Shown in pieces: positions 16,893 to 25,668 of a stretch of 64,000 nucleotides of DNA; the first letter of the stretch is position 1, and each line of letters starts with the position of its first letter. Source of the DNA: Streptomyces durocortorensis (GTDB lineage: Bacteria; Actinomycetota; Actinomycetes; Streptomycetales; Streptomycetaceae); the NCBI RefSeq assembly GCF_031760065.1, contig NZ_CP134500.1, forward strand, positions 2,914,001 through 2,978,000, read 5' to 3'. Both the position numbers and the translations under genes were made by a program. The notes below the pieces were generated by a model. It worked only from the letters and a program-made list of their open reading frames with translations. It ran no database searches and was not told the origin of the DNA.

Positions 16893-16909
16893 CTTTGAGA
16901 ACCTCAAAG
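16893..16909 (+). promoter_or_regulatory. CTTTGAG-AAC-CTCAAAG dyad upstream of the symporter
   Basis: A perfect 7-bp inverted repeat with a 3-base spacer in an AT-richer patch about 250 bases upstream of the symporter start. It is a candidate operator or promoter element; the binding protein is unknown. Confidence 0.45.
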
Positions 16910-16966
16910 CTTCTCTTTGGCTCCGAGGTGGCGCTTTCCCGCCGCGCAGTGTCCGGAAAACGCCGA

Positions 16967-17005
16967 GGGCCCCGTGCGGGAGCGGTCTGCTCCGGCACGG
17001 GGCCC
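16967..17005. terminator. Hairpin terminator after the DUF4229 gene
   Basis: 17-bp arms GGGCCCCGTGCGGGAGC and GCTCCGGCACGGGGCCC with one mismatch and loop GGTCT. It lies 42 bases beyond the stop of the minus-strand DUF4229 gene. Confidence 0.8.
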
Positions 17006-17046
17006 GGCGAAAAGGCGGCACGCGCGGCGCGCGCGTGTGAGGAACC

Positions 17047-17340
17047 TTACTGAACGGCGTCCTCGCGGGTGCGGTTGGCGTCGAGGCGCGCCTTGGTCCG
17101 GTCGACCGTGGAGACGATCTGCTCGGACAGCTCGTCGCGCTGCTTGCGCAGCAGCACATAGCTCAGGGGCGCGGAGAGGATGAGGCCGAGCAGGATCACC
17201 CAGACCATGTTGGAGCCGCCGAGCCCGGAGGGGATCAGCCCGAAGTGGACGGCGACACCGGCGACGAGGAAGCAGCCTACGAAGATCATCAGGCGCAGCG
17301 CGGTGTACCGGATCATCGCGCTCGACTTGGCAGCGGACAC
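17047..17340 (-). CDS. DUF4229 small membrane protein
   Basis: 97 residues with two membrane helices (about residues 15-35 and 43-62), the second followed by the LSYVLLRKQRDELSEQ amphipathic tail typical of actinobacterial DUF4229 proteins. Start at the GTG at 17340 with GAGAGGG 6 bases upstream. The C-terminus is charged and cytoplasmic. Function is unknown. In many actinomycetes this family lies close to menaquinone or cytochrome genes, as it does here, but no role is shown. Confidence 0.8.
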   Translation of the reverse strand: MSAAKSSAMIRYTALRLMIFVGCFLVAGVAVHFGLIPSGLGGSNMVWVILLGLILSAPLSYVLLRKQRDELSEQIVSTVDRTKARLDANRTREDAVQ

Positions 17341-17417
17341 GGCTGGCCCTCTCTTCCCATCAACTCTCTCGACACAGTCCTGCCCGTCCAGTGAAGCATG
17401 GCCCGGATTCTCTCGGT

Positions 17418-17954
17418 TCAGGGGGCTGCCGGGCCGAGCGGGAGCAGCATGATGATGTCGTCGCGGTCGTCGCCGGGGGCCAGCCGGATCGCGTCCGGAA
17501 CCCGGCCGACCTCCTTGTAGCCGCAGGCGGCGTAGAAGCTGTCGTTCCCGGTGCCGCCCCGGCAGGTGAGGCGGATGGCTTCGATGCCCTCGATGGAGCG
17601 CGCGGCGTCGGCGGCGGCCGCCATCAGGTCGCGACCGTACCCCTTGCCCTGGAGGCGGGGATGGACCATCACGGTGTAGAGCATCAGCCAGTGCTGGTGC
17701 AGCCGGTGGTCGTTCAGGGTGAGGAAGGCGGTGGCGACGACGGCACCGCCCTCGTCCCGGCCGACCAGCAGCCGGACGCGGCCCTTCTCGATGGCGGCGA
17801 GGTGCTTGAGCAGATCGGGCCGGATCTCCTCGGGGGTGACGGGCGCCACGAAGCCGACGGCGCCGCCCGCGTTGGTGACATCGGCCCACAGGGCGGTGAT
17901 GCCGTCGCGCAGGGCGGGCGAGAACGCGGGATCCAGCTCGAAGGTAAGTGCCAT
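17418..17954 (-). CDS. GNAT N-acetyltransferase
   Basis: 178 residues. The acetyl-CoA-binding strand and loop are visible as LYTVMVHPRLQGKGYGRDLM near residue 110, followed by NDSFYAACGYKEVGR near 150, the usual motif B. The N-terminal ALWADVTNAGGAVGFVAPV segment resembles a subfamily often found next to menaquinone genes in Streptomyces. The substrate is unknown. Confidence 0.85.
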   Translation of the reverse strand: MALTFELDPAFSPALRDGITALWADVTNAGGAVGFVAPVTPEEIRPDLLKHLAAIEKGRVRLLVGRDEGGAVVATAFLTLNDHRLHQHWLMLYTVMVHPRLQGKGYGRDLMAAAADAARSIEGIEAIRLTCRGGTGNDSFYAACGYKEVGRVPDAIRLAPGDDRDDIIMLLPLGPAAP

Positions 17955-18033
17955 ATGGCAAGATTAACCATTACGCGATCAGCATCTCAACCCGGTCCGC
18001 CCCGCGAACAGGGACGCGCTCGGGAACGCGGAC

Positions 18034-18064
18034 AAGCCCCGGCCGAGGACAGCGGCCGGGGCTT
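18034..18064. terminator. Hairpin terminator after mqnE
   Basis: Perfect 12-bp arms AAGCCCCGGCCG and CGGCCGGGGCTT with a 7-base loop, 27 bases past the minus-strand mqnE stop. Confidence 0.85.
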
Positions 18065-18090
18065 GCGGGGACGAGCAGGGGGCGTGCGCC

Positions 18091-19254
18091 TCAGACCCGC
18101 ATCGGCTGCGGGGACTCGCGCCGGTCCGCGTCGGGGCCCGGGTACTCGCGCAGGATCTCGTACCGGGTGTTCCGCTCCACCGGCCGGAAACCGGCGTCGC
18201 GGATCAGGTCCAGCAGGTCCTCACGGCCGAGCTTGTTCGGCGTACCGAAGTCGTCGGCGTCGTGCGTGATCTTGTACTCGACGACCGAGCCGTCCATGTC
18301 GTCCGCGCCGTGCTGGAGGGCGAGCTGGGCGGTCTGCACACCGTGCATCACCCAGAACACCTTGACGTGCGGCACGTTGTCGAAGAGCAGCCGGGAGACC
18401 GCGAAGGTCTTCAGCGCCTCGGCGCCGGTCGCCATCGTCGTCCGCGCCTGGAGCTTGTTGCGGACCTTGCCGTCCTTCATGTCGACGAAGTCGTGCTGGT
18501 AGCGCAGCGGGATGAAGACCTGGAAGCCGCCGGTCTCGTCCTGCATCTCGCGCAGCCGCAGCACGTGGTCGACGCGGTGCCGGGGCTCCTCGATGTGCCC
18601 GTACAGCATCGTCGAGGGGGTCTTGAGCCCCTTCTCGTGCGCGAGGCGGTGGATGCGCGACCAGTCCTCCCAGTGGGTGCGGTGGTCGACGATGTGCTGG
18701 CGGACCTCCCAGTCGAAGATCTCCGCACCGCCGCCGGTCAGCGATTCGAGACCGGCCTCGATCAGCTCGTCGAGGATCTCGGAGGCGGTGAGGCCGGAGA
18801 TCGTCTCGAAGTGATGGATCTCCGTCGCCGTGAACGCCTTCAGCGCCACGTTCGGCAGGGCTTCCTTCAGCGCGCTGAGCGAGCGCGGGTAGTAGCGCCA
18901 CGGCAGGGAGGGGTGGAGTCCGTTGACGATGTGCAGCTCGGTGAGGTTCTCGCCCTCCATCGCCTTGGCGAGGCGGACGGCCTCCTCGATGCGCATCGTG
19001 TACGCGTCCTTCTCGCCCGGCTTGCGCTGGAACGAGCAGTACGCGCACGAGGCGGTGCACACGTTGGTCATGTTGAGGTGACGGTTGACGTTGAAGTGCA
19101 CCACGTCGCCGTTCTTGCGCGTGCGCACCTCGTGCGCCAGCCCGCCGAGCCACGCCAGGTCGTCGGACTCGTAGAGGGCGATCCCGTCCTCGCGGGTCAG
19201 CCGCTCGCCGGCCCGGACCTTCTCCTCCAGCTCGCGCTTGAGTCCCGCGTCCAC
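18091..19254 (-). CDS. mqnE: Aminofutalosine synthase MqnE (radical SAM)
   Basis: 387 residues. Joins the enolpyruvyl product of chorismate to SAM-derived adenosine, making aminofutalosine, in the futalosine pathway to menaquinone. The radical SAM cluster motif CxxxCxxC appears as CTASCAYC near residues 65-73, preceded by the MqnE-type HFNVNRHLNMTN segment, which separates it from MqnC. The start is GTG at 19254 with GGGAGG 7 bases upstream; an ATG 15 bases earlier has poor spacing. The gene ends in a strong terminator, and an Lrp/AsnC gene is just upstream. Confidence 0.93.
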   Translation of the reverse strand: MDAGLKRELEEKVRAGERLTREDGIALYESDDLAWLGGLAHEVRTRKNGDVVHFNVNRHLNMTNVCTASCAYCSFQRKPGEKDAYTMRIEEAVRLAKAMEGENLTELHIVNGLHPSLPWRYYPRSLSALKEALPNVALKAFTATEIHHFETISGLTASEILDELIEAGLESLTGGGAEIFDWEVRQHIVDHRTHWEDWSRIHRLAHEKGLKTPSTMLYGHIEEPRHRVDHVLRLREMQDETGGFQVFIPLRYQHDFVDMKDGKVRNKLQARTTMATGAEALKTFAVSRLLFDNVPHVKVFWVMHGVQTAQLALQHGADDMDGSVVEYKITHDADDFGTPNKLGREDLLDLIRDAGFRPVERNTRYEILREYPGPDADRRESPQPMRV

Positions 19255-19303
19255 TAGGGCGCCTCCCATATCTCCGTACAACAGACTCCGCCCAACGGTA
19301 CGC

Positions 19304-19759
19304 CTACGACTCCTCGGGAAGTTCCCCGACCCGGTTCTCCCACTTGGTGGAGAGCACGATCGTGGTACGGGTCCGGGAGACACCCTTCGTCCCGCTCAGG
19401 CGGCGGATCGTCTTCTCCAGACCGTCCACGTCTCCGATGCGCACCTTGAGCATGTACGAGTCGTCGCCCGCGATGAACCAGCAGTCCTCGATCTCCGCGA
19501 GGTCCTTCAGCCGGCGCGCCACATCCTCGTGGTCGGCGGCGTCCGAGAGAGAGATCCCGATGAGCGCCGTGACTCCGAGGCCCAGCGAGGCGGAGTCGAC
19601 GGTGGCGCGGTAACCGGTGATGACACCGGCGGTTTCCAGCCGATTGATGCGGTCGGTGACGCTGGGGCCGGAGAGCCCCACGAGCCGCCCCAGCTCGGCG
19701 TACGAGGCCCTGCCGTTCTCCCTGAGGGCCTGGATGAGCTGCCTGTCCACCGCGTCCAT
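19304..19759 (-). CDS. Lrp/AsnC-family transcriptional regulator
   Basis: 151 residues. The N-terminal winged helix-turn-helix is textbook: DAVDRQLIQALRENGRASYA, LGRLVGLSGPSVTDRINRLE and the GVITGYRATVD linker. The C-terminal RAM domain follows (WFIAGDDSYMLKVRIGDVDG). The ATG at 19759 is chosen with GGAAGG 10 bases upstream; an ATG at 19777 is the alternative. It lies 49 bases upstream of mqnE in the same direction and faces a divergent small gene. It may sense an amino acid or aromatic metabolite and regulate the menaquinone block. Confidence 0.9.
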   Translation of the reverse strand: MDAVDRQLIQALRENGRASYAELGRLVGLSGPSVTDRINRLETAGVITGYRATVDSASLGLGVTALIGISLSDAADHEDVARRLKDLAEIEDCWFIAGDDSYMLKVRIGDVDGLEKTIRRLSGTKGVSRTRTTIVLSTKWENRVGELPEES

Positions 19760-19804
19760 ATGCCTGAAACCTTCCATTGTTCAGCAGTACCGCGAGTTTA
19801 CGTG

Positions 19805-19838
19805 TAGAATCTAAGGCATGCAGGGCTTCGACCCTGCA
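19805..19838 (+). promoter_or_regulatory. Promoter element and leader hairpin before a 44-codon gene
   Basis: A TAGAAT -10-like hexamer at 19805-19810 is followed by a perfect hairpin TGCAGGG-CTTCGA-CCCTGCA at 19819-19838, which would fall at the very 5' end of the transcript. The region is shared with the divergent AsnC-type regulator. Confidence 0.5.
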
Positions 19839-19892
19839 AATCTTCTAGAACATCCAAGAAAAGCTTTCGAATCTTCAGGAGTGAACTTCACC

Positions 19893-20027
19893 GTGTACAC
19901 GATCGAGATGGCCTACGCCCGGATGCGCGAGCTGCAGGACCTGGCCAACCGCTCGCGTGCCCACCAGCCCGCCGCCGCCCACCGCGTCGACAAGACCCGC
20001 GCCCCGCGCCCGTCCAAGAAGCGCTGA
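19893..20027 (+). CDS. Small basic hypothetical protein (44 aa)
   Basis: Starts at GTG 19893, with AGGAG 11 bases upstream, and encodes VYTIEMAYARMRELQDLANR then a basic tail ending PRPSKKR. The short helical N-terminus plus basic tail resembles small conserved Streptomyces proteins of unknown function. An in-frame ATG at 19818 would add 25 residues but lies inside the leader hairpin and has no usable spacing. It stands between the AsnC regulator and the UbiX-like gene. Confidence 0.55.
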   Translation: MYTIEMAYARMRELQDLANRSRAHQPAAAHRVDKTRAPRPSKKR

Positions 20028-20043
20028 CCCGGCCGACCCGGAC

Positions 20044-20730
20044 CTACAGGTCCTGAGCGCTGCGGGAGCCGCCACCGAGCTCTCCTTCCCAGCGGCGGTA
20101 CAGCCGGTGCGGCACGCCTGCCGCGTCCAGCACCCGCCCCGCGACGAAGTCCACCAGGTCCTGGATGTGCGTCGCGCCCGCGTAGAACGCCGGAGAGGCG
20201 GGCAGCACGACCGCGCCCGCCTCGTCCAGGGCCACCATCTGCTTCAGCGTCTGGCCGCTCAGCGGGGTCTCGCGCACCGCGACGACGAGCGGGCGGCGCT
20301 CCTTGAGCGTCACGCTCGCGGCCCGCTGGAGCAGATCCTTCGACAGACCGAGCGCCACTCCGGCCACACAGGCCGTCGAGGCCGGCACGATGAGCATCCC
20401 CTTCGCGGGGTACGACCCGGAGGACGGCCCGGCCGCCAGATCCCCGGCGGGCCAGTGGCGTACGCGCTCCAGCTCCGCGCCGCCCACCGCGAACGCGTCC
20501 GGCTTCCCGTCCGCGCCCCGCGCCAGCCAGGTTGCGAGGTCCTCGCGCCAGTGCCCGTCCCGGAAAGCGATGGCGGTCTCGTCCAGCAGGGTGAGCCGCG
20601 AGGCCCGGCTCACCACCAGATCGACGCTCTCGCCGGCCGCGAGAAGCCCGCGCAGCACGGCCGCCGCGAACGGGGTCCCCGAAGCGCCGGACACCCCGAC
20701 AATCCAAGGCCGCCGCTGCTGATGAGTCAC
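20044..20730 (-). CDS. UbiX-like flavin prenyltransferase of the menaquinone cluster
   Basis: 228 residues. It prenylates FMN to the prFMN cofactor needed by the UbiD-type decarboxylase encoded nearby. The motifs are GVSGASGTPFAAAVLRG at the start, Ser in VPASTACVAGVALGLS, and the RRPLVVAVRETPLS segment with LPASPAFY. Start at the GTG at 20730 with GGGA a few bases upstream; the longer frame to 20853 is not conserved. Members of this futalosine-associated set are sometimes called MqnM. Two genes of the set lie on the same strand beyond the rhomboid gene. Confidence 0.9.
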   Translation of the reverse strand: MTHQQRRPWIVGVSGASGTPFAAAVLRGLLAAGESVDLVVSRASRLTLLDETAIAFRDGHWREDLATWLARGADGKPDAFAVGGAELERVRHWPAGDLAAGPSSGSYPAKGMLIVPASTACVAGVALGLSKDLLQRAASVTLKERRPLVVAVRETPLSGQTLKQMVALDEAGAVVLPASPAFYAGATHIQDLVDFVAGRVLDAAGVPHRLYRRWEGELGGGSRSAQDL

Positions 20731-20851
20731 TGATGTCCCGGATTCCACATCTGCGAGCCTATCCGGCGCACCGCGGCGCCCCGCACCCGGAACCGGGCGG
20801 CGGCCCCGGACGTTCAACGGATGACGGGCAACCCAGGGGCAGGGGCAGACC

Positions 20852-21478
20852 ATGGGCGATTACTGGACCACCGGCCGCGACACGAGTTCCACCACGACCG
20901 GCGGCGCACGCGCGCTGACCGCCGGCATCCTGATGGTGAGCTGGGTGGCCCTGCTCTGGCTGCTCGAAGGCATCGACGTGATGACCGGGCACGCCCTGGA
21001 CACCTACGGCATCAGCCCCCGCGAGATCGCGGAGCTGCGCGATGTGGTGCCCGCCGCCTTCCTGCACAGCGGCTGGGAGCACGTCGCTTCCAACAGCGTC
21101 CCGCTGCTGGTCCTCGGCTTCATAGCCGCCCTGGGCGGGCTGCGCCGGTTCGCCGCCGTCGTCGCGACGATCATCGTGATCAGCGGCGTCGGCGTCTGGC
21201 TGACCGCCCCGGCGTACACGGTGACGCTCGGCGCGTCCGGCGTCGTCTTCGGGCTGCTGGGCTATCTGCTGGTCCGGGGCTTCGTGGACCGCCGCCCCTG
21301 GGACGTCCTCATAGGCATCGGAGTCGCCGTGGTCTACGGCTCCCTGCTGTGGGGCGTCCTGCCCACCGACTCGGGCGTCAGCTGGCAGGGGCACCTGTTC
21401 GGCCTGGCCGGCGGAGTGGCGGCGGCCTTCTTCTTCCGCCGCCCGCCCGGGCCCCGGGACAACCTGGTCACGGTCTGA
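20852..21478 (+). CDS. Rhomboid-family intramembrane serine protease
   Basis: 208 residues with about six membrane helices. Catalytic Ser in GASGVVFGLLGY near residue 128 and His in WQGHLFGLAGG near 180. The His/Asn region in the second helix is AAFLHSGWEHVASNSVPLLVLG. It cleaves transmembrane substrates within the membrane; the substrate is unknown. The gene is oppositely oriented to, and inserted among, the menaquinone genes, so any link to quinone synthesis is only positional. Confidence 0.9.
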   Translation: MGDYWTTGRDTSSTTTGGARALTAGILMVSWVALLWLLEGIDVMTGHALDTYGISPREIAELRDVVPAAFLHSGWEHVASNSVPLLVLGFIAALGGLRRFAAVVATIIVISGVGVWLTAPAYTVTLGASGVVFGLLGYLLVRGFVDRRPWDVLIGIGVAVVYGSLLWGVLPTDSGVSWQGHLFGLAGGVAAAFFFRRPPGPRDNLVTV

Positions 21479-21513
21479 GAAGCCTCACGGGGTGACGCCC
21501 TACAGGTGAGGCC

Positions 21514-22437
21514 TCACGGGGTGAGGCCGCGCACCAGCAGGTCCAGCAGCGCACAGGCGAAGAGCGCGATGCCGATGAAGCCGTTCACCGAGAAGAACGC
21601 ACGGTTCAGCCGGGACAGGTCGTGCGGCCGCACGACGCGGTGCTCGTAGACGAACGCCACCGCGACGATCACCATGCCCGTCCAGTAGAAGAACTCGGCG
21701 TCCGTGGCCAGCCCGAACCAGACCAGCAGCCCGGTCGTGATCACATGACAGACCCGCGCACCCCAGAGCGCGGCCGGGATGCCGAAGCGGGCCGGGAAGG
21801 ACAGCACCCCGTGGGCCCGGTCGGCCTGGACGTCCTGGCAGGCGAAGATCAGGTCGAAGCCGCCGATCCAGATCCCCACGGCGAGCCCGAGGATCACCGC
21901 GTCCCACGACCAGCTGCCGGTCACCGCGAGCCACGCGCCGACCGGCCCGATGGCCTGCGCGAGGCCCAGGATCGCGTGCGGGAAGTTCGTGAACCGCTTG
22001 CCGTACGGGTAGACCACCATCGGCACGACGGCCAGCGGCGCGAGCGCCAGGCAGAGCGGGTTGAGCAGGGCCGCGGCGCCGAGGAAGACGGCGAGCGCGA
22101 CGAGCGCCCCGGTCCACGCGGACTTCACCGACACCGCACCGGTCACCAGCTCCCGGCCCGCGGTGCGCGGGTTACGGGCGTCGATCTCCCGGTCGATGAT
22201 CCGGTTGGCGGCCATCGCGAAGGTCCGCAGCCCCACCATCGCCAGCGTGACGAGCAGCAGGACACCCCAGCCGATGGTGCCGTCCAGCCGGAACATCGCG
22301 GTCAGCGCGGCGATGTAGGCGAAGGGCAGCGCGAAGACCGAGTGCTCGATCATCACGAGCCGGAGGAACGACTTGACCTTGCTGCCCGAGGGCGCGGAAC
22401 CGGGTACGGACGCCGCCGCCTCCGCCGCGCTGCTCAC
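21514..22437 (-). CDS. mqnP: UbiA-family prenyltransferase of the menaquinone cluster (MqnP-like)
   Basis: 307 residues with 8-9 membrane helices. The two Asp-rich motifs are NRIIDREIDARNPRT near residue 78 and DVQADRAHGVLSFP near 200. The enzyme attaches a polyprenyl chain to the dihydroxynaphthoate-type intermediate in the late futalosine route. The GTG start at 22437 overlaps the stop of the upstream UbiD gene by four bases, so the two are translationally coupled. Confidence 0.9.
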   Translation of the reverse strand: MSSAAEAAASVPGSAPSGSKVKSFLRLVMIEHSVFALPFAYIAALTAMFRLDGTIGWGVLLLVTLAMVGLRTFAMAANRIIDREIDARNPRTAGRELVTGAVSVKSAWTGALVALAVFLGAAALLNPLCLALAPLAVVPMVVYPYGKRFTNFPHAILGLAQAIGPVGAWLAVTGSWSWDAVILGLAVGIWIGGFDLIFACQDVQADRAHGVLSFPARFGIPAALWGARVCHVITTGLLVWFGLATDAEFFYWTGMVIVAVAFVYEHRVVRPHDLSRLNRAFFSVNGFIGIALFACALLDLLVRGLTP

Positions 22438-23891
22438 AGCCCGTACTCCTTCCAGCGGCGGTCGACCTTCGCCGCCGTCTCCGGGTCGGAGACGACCATC
22501 TCCGGCCAGCCACCGTCCCGGGTGTAGCCCTCCGTGGGCAGCTTCCGGGTGGCGTCGATGCCCGCCTTGCCGCCCCAGAACTGCTGGTACGAGGCGTGGT
22601 CCAGGTGGTCGACCGGGCCTTCGACGACCGTGAGGTCACGGGCGTAGTCGGTGTTGCCGAGCGCCCGCCAGGCGACCTCGTTCAGATCGTGGACGTCGCA
22701 GTCCGCGTCCACCACGACGATCAGCTTGGTCAGCGACATCATGTGCGCGCCCCAGATCGCGCTCATCACCTTCTGAGCGTGCTTCGGGTACTTCTTGTCG
22801 ATCGAGACGATCGCGCAGTTGTGGAAGCTCGCCGACTCCGGCAGGTGGTAGTCCACGATGTCCGGCACGACGATCTTCAGCAGCGGCAGGAAGAACCGCT
22901 CCGTGGCCCGGCCCAGCGGCCCGTCCTCGGTCGGCGGGCGGCCCACCACGATGGACTGGAGCAGCGGCCGCTTGCGCATGGTGACGCAGTCGATGGTCAG
23001 CGCGGGGAACGGTTCCTGCGGGGTGTAGAAGCCGGTGTGGTCCCCGAACGGGCCCTCGGGGAGCATCTCGCCCGGTTCCAGCCAGCCCTCGATCACGACC
23101 TCCGCCTGCGCGGGGACCTGGAGCGGCACGGTCTTGCAGTCGACCATCTCGATCCGCTTGCCCTGGATGAACCCGGCGAAGAGATATTCGTCGATGTCCC
23201 CGGGCAGCGGGGCGGTGGAGGCGTACGTCACGGCGGGCGGGCAGCCGAACGCGATGGCGACGGGCAGCCGCTCGCCGCGCCGGGCGGCGACCTGGTAGTG
23301 GTTGGCGCTGTCCTTGTGGATCTGCCAGTGCATCCCGATGGTGCGCTTGTCGTGGCGCTGGAGCCGGTAGAGACCCAGGTTCCGTACGCCGTTCTCGGGG
23401 TGCTTCGTGTGGGTCAGGCCCAGGTTGAAGAACGATCCGCCGTCCTCGGGCCAGGTGAACAGCGCGGGCAGCCGGTCCAGGTCGACGTCGTCGCCGGTCA
23501 GTACCACTTCCTGGACCGGCGCGTCGGAGGACTTCACCTTCTTCGGCGGCACGTGCACCATCGAGCCGAGCTTCCCGAAGGCCTCCCGCACCCCGACGAA
23601 GCCATGCGGCAGCTCCGGCTTGAGCAGCCCGCCGATCTTGTCGCTGATCTCGCTGTACGACTTCAGCCCGAGCGCCTTGAGCAGGCGCCGGTCGGTGCCG
23701 AAGACGTTCATGGCCAGGGGCATCGAGGACCCCTTGACGTTCTCGAACAACAGGGCGGGGCCGCCGGCCTTGTTGACCCGGTCGACGATCTCACCGACTT
23801 CCAGGTGGGGGTCGACCTCGACCTTGATGCGCTTGAGATCACCGTCGCGTTCGAGGGCCCGGAGCAGGGAGCGAAGATCGTCGTAAGCCAT
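22434..23891 (-). CDS. UbiD-family decarboxylase of the menaquinone cluster (MqnL-like)
   Basis: 485 residues, the usual UbiD length. Motifs include the N-terminal [13 protein letters not shown], the [14 protein letters not shown] metal/prFMN site, the active-site glutamates in [19 protein letters not shown], and the [15 protein letters not shown] segment. It removes the carboxyl of the naphthoate intermediate with prFMN supplied by the UbiX-like enzyme. The ATG at 23891 is supported by the conserved [14 protein letters not shown] start. It is the first gene of the ubiD-ubiA pair. Confidence 0.92.
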   Translation of the reverse strand: MAYDDLRSLLRALERDGDLKRIKVEVDPHLEVGEIVDRVNKAGGPALLFENVKGSSMPLAMNVFGTDRRLLKALGLKSYSEISDKIGGLLKPELPHGFVGVREAFGKLGSMVHVPPKKVKSSDAPVQEVVLTGDDVDLDRLPALFTWPEDGGSFFNLGLTHTKHPENGVRNLGLYRLQRHDKRTIGMHWQIHKDSANHYQVAARRGERLPVAIAFGCPPAVTYASTAPLPGDIDEYLFAGFIQGKRIEMVDCKTVPLQVPAQAEVVIEGWLEPGEMLPEGPFGDHTGFYTPQEPFPALTIDCVTMRKRPLLQSIVVGRPPTEDGPLGRATERFFLPLLKIVVPDIVDYHLPESASFHNCAIVSIDKKYPKHAQKVMSAIWGAHMMSLTKLIVVVDADCDVHDLNEVAWRALGNTDYARDLTVVEGPVDHLDHASYQQFWGGKAGIDATRKLPTEGYTRDGGWPEMVVSDPETAAKVDRRWKEYGL

Positions 23892-24034
23892 GCGGTCCAG
23901 TTTGTCATCCCCGCCCGCGCCGCCCCGCCCGGGCTCCCCGCCGACGGGCCCCGGATCCTCGGCGCGGAGCCGGTACCCTGGCCGCGACACCGGGGACGCA
24001 TCACGCCCCACCGCCACTTCCTGGGGGACGCACC

Positions 24035-24496
24035 ATGAGAGCCCTGATGATCCTCGTGCCGATGGCTCTGATGATCTACGCCTTCATCGACTGCCTGAAC
24101 ACCCCCGAGGAGGAGACGAAGCACCTGCCGAAGATCGCCTGGGTCTTCATCATCCTGCTCTTCTGGGTCGTCGGCTCGATCGGCTGGCTCGTGGCCGGAA
24201 AGGTGCGGCACGGGGCGGCCGGGGTCGGCGCGCCCTCCTCGTGGCAGCGCGGCAGGCGGACGCAGTGGGTGGCCCCGGACGACAACCCCGACTTCCTGAA
24301 GTCGCTCAAGGGTGACAGCCCGAAGGACGACAGCGGCAAGGACGACGGCGGCGGGGGCGGGAAGGACGCCGCCGAGCCGAAGGCTCCGCAGCCGGAGGCG
24401 CCGCGGCCGGACGCGGAGAGCGACGCCGAGAAGGACCGCATCCGCCGCGAACGCAGCACGGGCCCCGACGACACGGCCCCGCCCGCCACGCCCTGA
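24035..24496 (+). CDS. PLDc_N-type small membrane protein with acidic/basic tail
   Basis: 153 residues. Two N-terminal membrane helices (residues 1-20 and 33-56) carry the [14 protein letters not shown] and [21 protein letters not shown] pattern of phospholipase D-nuclease N-terminal (PLDc_N) proteins. These are not nucleases but small membrane proteins. The tail after residue 90 is low-complexity and rich in Asp, Lys, Glu and Pro. It is divergent from the UbiD gene, with TACCCT as a possible -10, and ends at a strong bidirectional terminator. Confidence 0.8.
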   Translation: MRALMILVPMALMIYAFIDCLNTPEEETKHLPKIAWVFIILLFWVVGSIGWLVAGKVRHGAAGVGAPSSWQRGRRTQWVAPDDNPDFLKSLKGDSPKDDSGKDDGGGGGKDAAEPKAPQPEAPRPDAESDAEKDRIRRERSTGPDDTAPPATP

Positions 24497-24522
24497 CCTG
24501 GCGGTACGGCACCGGAGACACG

Positions 24523-24564
24523 GAACGGCCCCCGGGAGGACCTGCGTCCTCCCGGGGGCCGTTC
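24523..24564. terminator. Bidirectional hairpin terminator, perfect 19-bp stem
   Basis: Arms GAACGGCCCCCGGGAGGAC (24523-24541) and its exact reverse complement (24546-24564) around the loop CTGC, between convergent genes. Confidence 0.9.
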
Positions 24565-24585
24565 TCCGTTGCGGCGGGACGGGCC

Positions 24586-25668
24586 TCAGACCCCCGCGTA
24601 GGAGTGCAGGCCGGAGACGAAGATGTTCACGCCGTAGTAGTTGAACAGCCAGCAGGCGAAGGCGACGAGGGCCAGGTAGGCGGCCTTGCGGCCCTTCCAC
24701 CCGGCCGTGGCGCGGGCGTGCAGGTAAGCGGCGTAGGCGACCCAGGTGATGAAGGACCAGACCTCCTTGGGGTCCCAGCCCCAGTACCGGCCCCAGGCGT
24801 CGCCCGCCCAGATCGCGCCGGCGATGATCGTGAACGTCCACAGCGGGAAGACCGCCGCATTGATCCGGTACGCGAACTTGTCCAGCGAGGACGCCGACGG
24901 CAGCCGCTCCAGGACGGAGGTGGCGAACTTCCCGGGCGTGCCGCCGGATGCGAGCTTGGTCTCGTAGCTGTCGCGGAAGAGGTAGAGGACCGTGCCGACC
25001 GCTCCGAGGTAGAAGACGGCGCCGCAGATGATGGCGGTCGAGACGTGGATCCACAGCCAGAACGAGTCCAGCGCGGGTACCAGCTGGTCGCTGTCGGTGT
25101 AGAGGACCGTCGTCGCGAGACCGAGGTCCAGCAGGACCGTGGTGACCAGCGGGAGGCCGATCCAGCGGGCGTTCTTCCCCAGCGCGAGCAGCACCAGGTA
25201 GGAGCCGACCGCCACGGTGGAGAAGGTGATCGAGAACTCGTACATGTTGGCCCAGGGGGCCCGCTGCACGGAGAGGGCGCGGGTGAGGACGCCGCCCGCC
25301 TCGACGAGGAACGCCACCACGGTCAGCGAGACCGCGATCCGCCCCCACAGGTCGCCCTTGAACGTGCCGCCCGCCGCCCCCGGGCCGTCGGGCACGTCCC
25401 GCGCACCGGAGACCGCGCGGGTGACGACCTTGGGCCGCTCCAGCACGGCCGTACCGCCGGCCTGCGCGCTCACGGGGGAAGCGTCGGCGGAAGCACCGGC
25501 TGCGGAGCCGGACAGTGCGGCGGCGGTGCGGCCGACCTTGCTGCGGCTGCCGAGGACCCACTCCGCGATGTGCGCGAAGAAGGCCAGGGTGTAGACGGCC
25601 ATCGACGAATAGACCAGCACATTGCTGATATCCGCCAGGCTCTGGTTGGTCGCGGCGGCGAGATTCAC
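24586..25668 (-). CDS. ccsB: Cytochrome c biogenesis protein CcsB/ResC
   Basis: 360 residues with about eight membrane helices and a ~60-residue Ala/Ser-rich loop near residues 48-95. The haem-handling tryptophan-rich motif is present as WGRYWGWDPKEVWSFITW near residue 290, with conserved His in WLWIHVST and AYLHARA. It works with ResB to export haem and ligate it to apocytochrome c on the outer face. The GTG start overlaps the ResB stop by four bases. It is the last gene of the operon, followed by the 24523 terminator. Confidence 0.94.
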   Translation of the reverse strand: MNLAAATNQSLADISNVLVYSSMAVYTLAFFAHIAEWVLGSRSKVGRTAAALSGSAAGASADASPVSAQAGGTAVLERPKVVTRAVSGARDVPDGPGAAGGTFKGDLWGRIAVSLTVVAFLVEAGGVLTRALSVQRAPWANMYEFSITFSTVAVGSYLVLLALGKNARWIGLPLVTTVLLDLGLATTVLYTDSDQLVPALDSFWLWIHVSTAIICGAVFYLGAVGTVLYLFRDSYETKLASGGTPGKFATSVLERLPSASSLDKFAYRINAAVFPLWTFTIIAGAIWAGDAWGRYWGWDPKEVWSFITWVAYAAYLHARATAGWKGRKAAYLALVAFACWLFNYYGVNIFVSGLHSYAGV

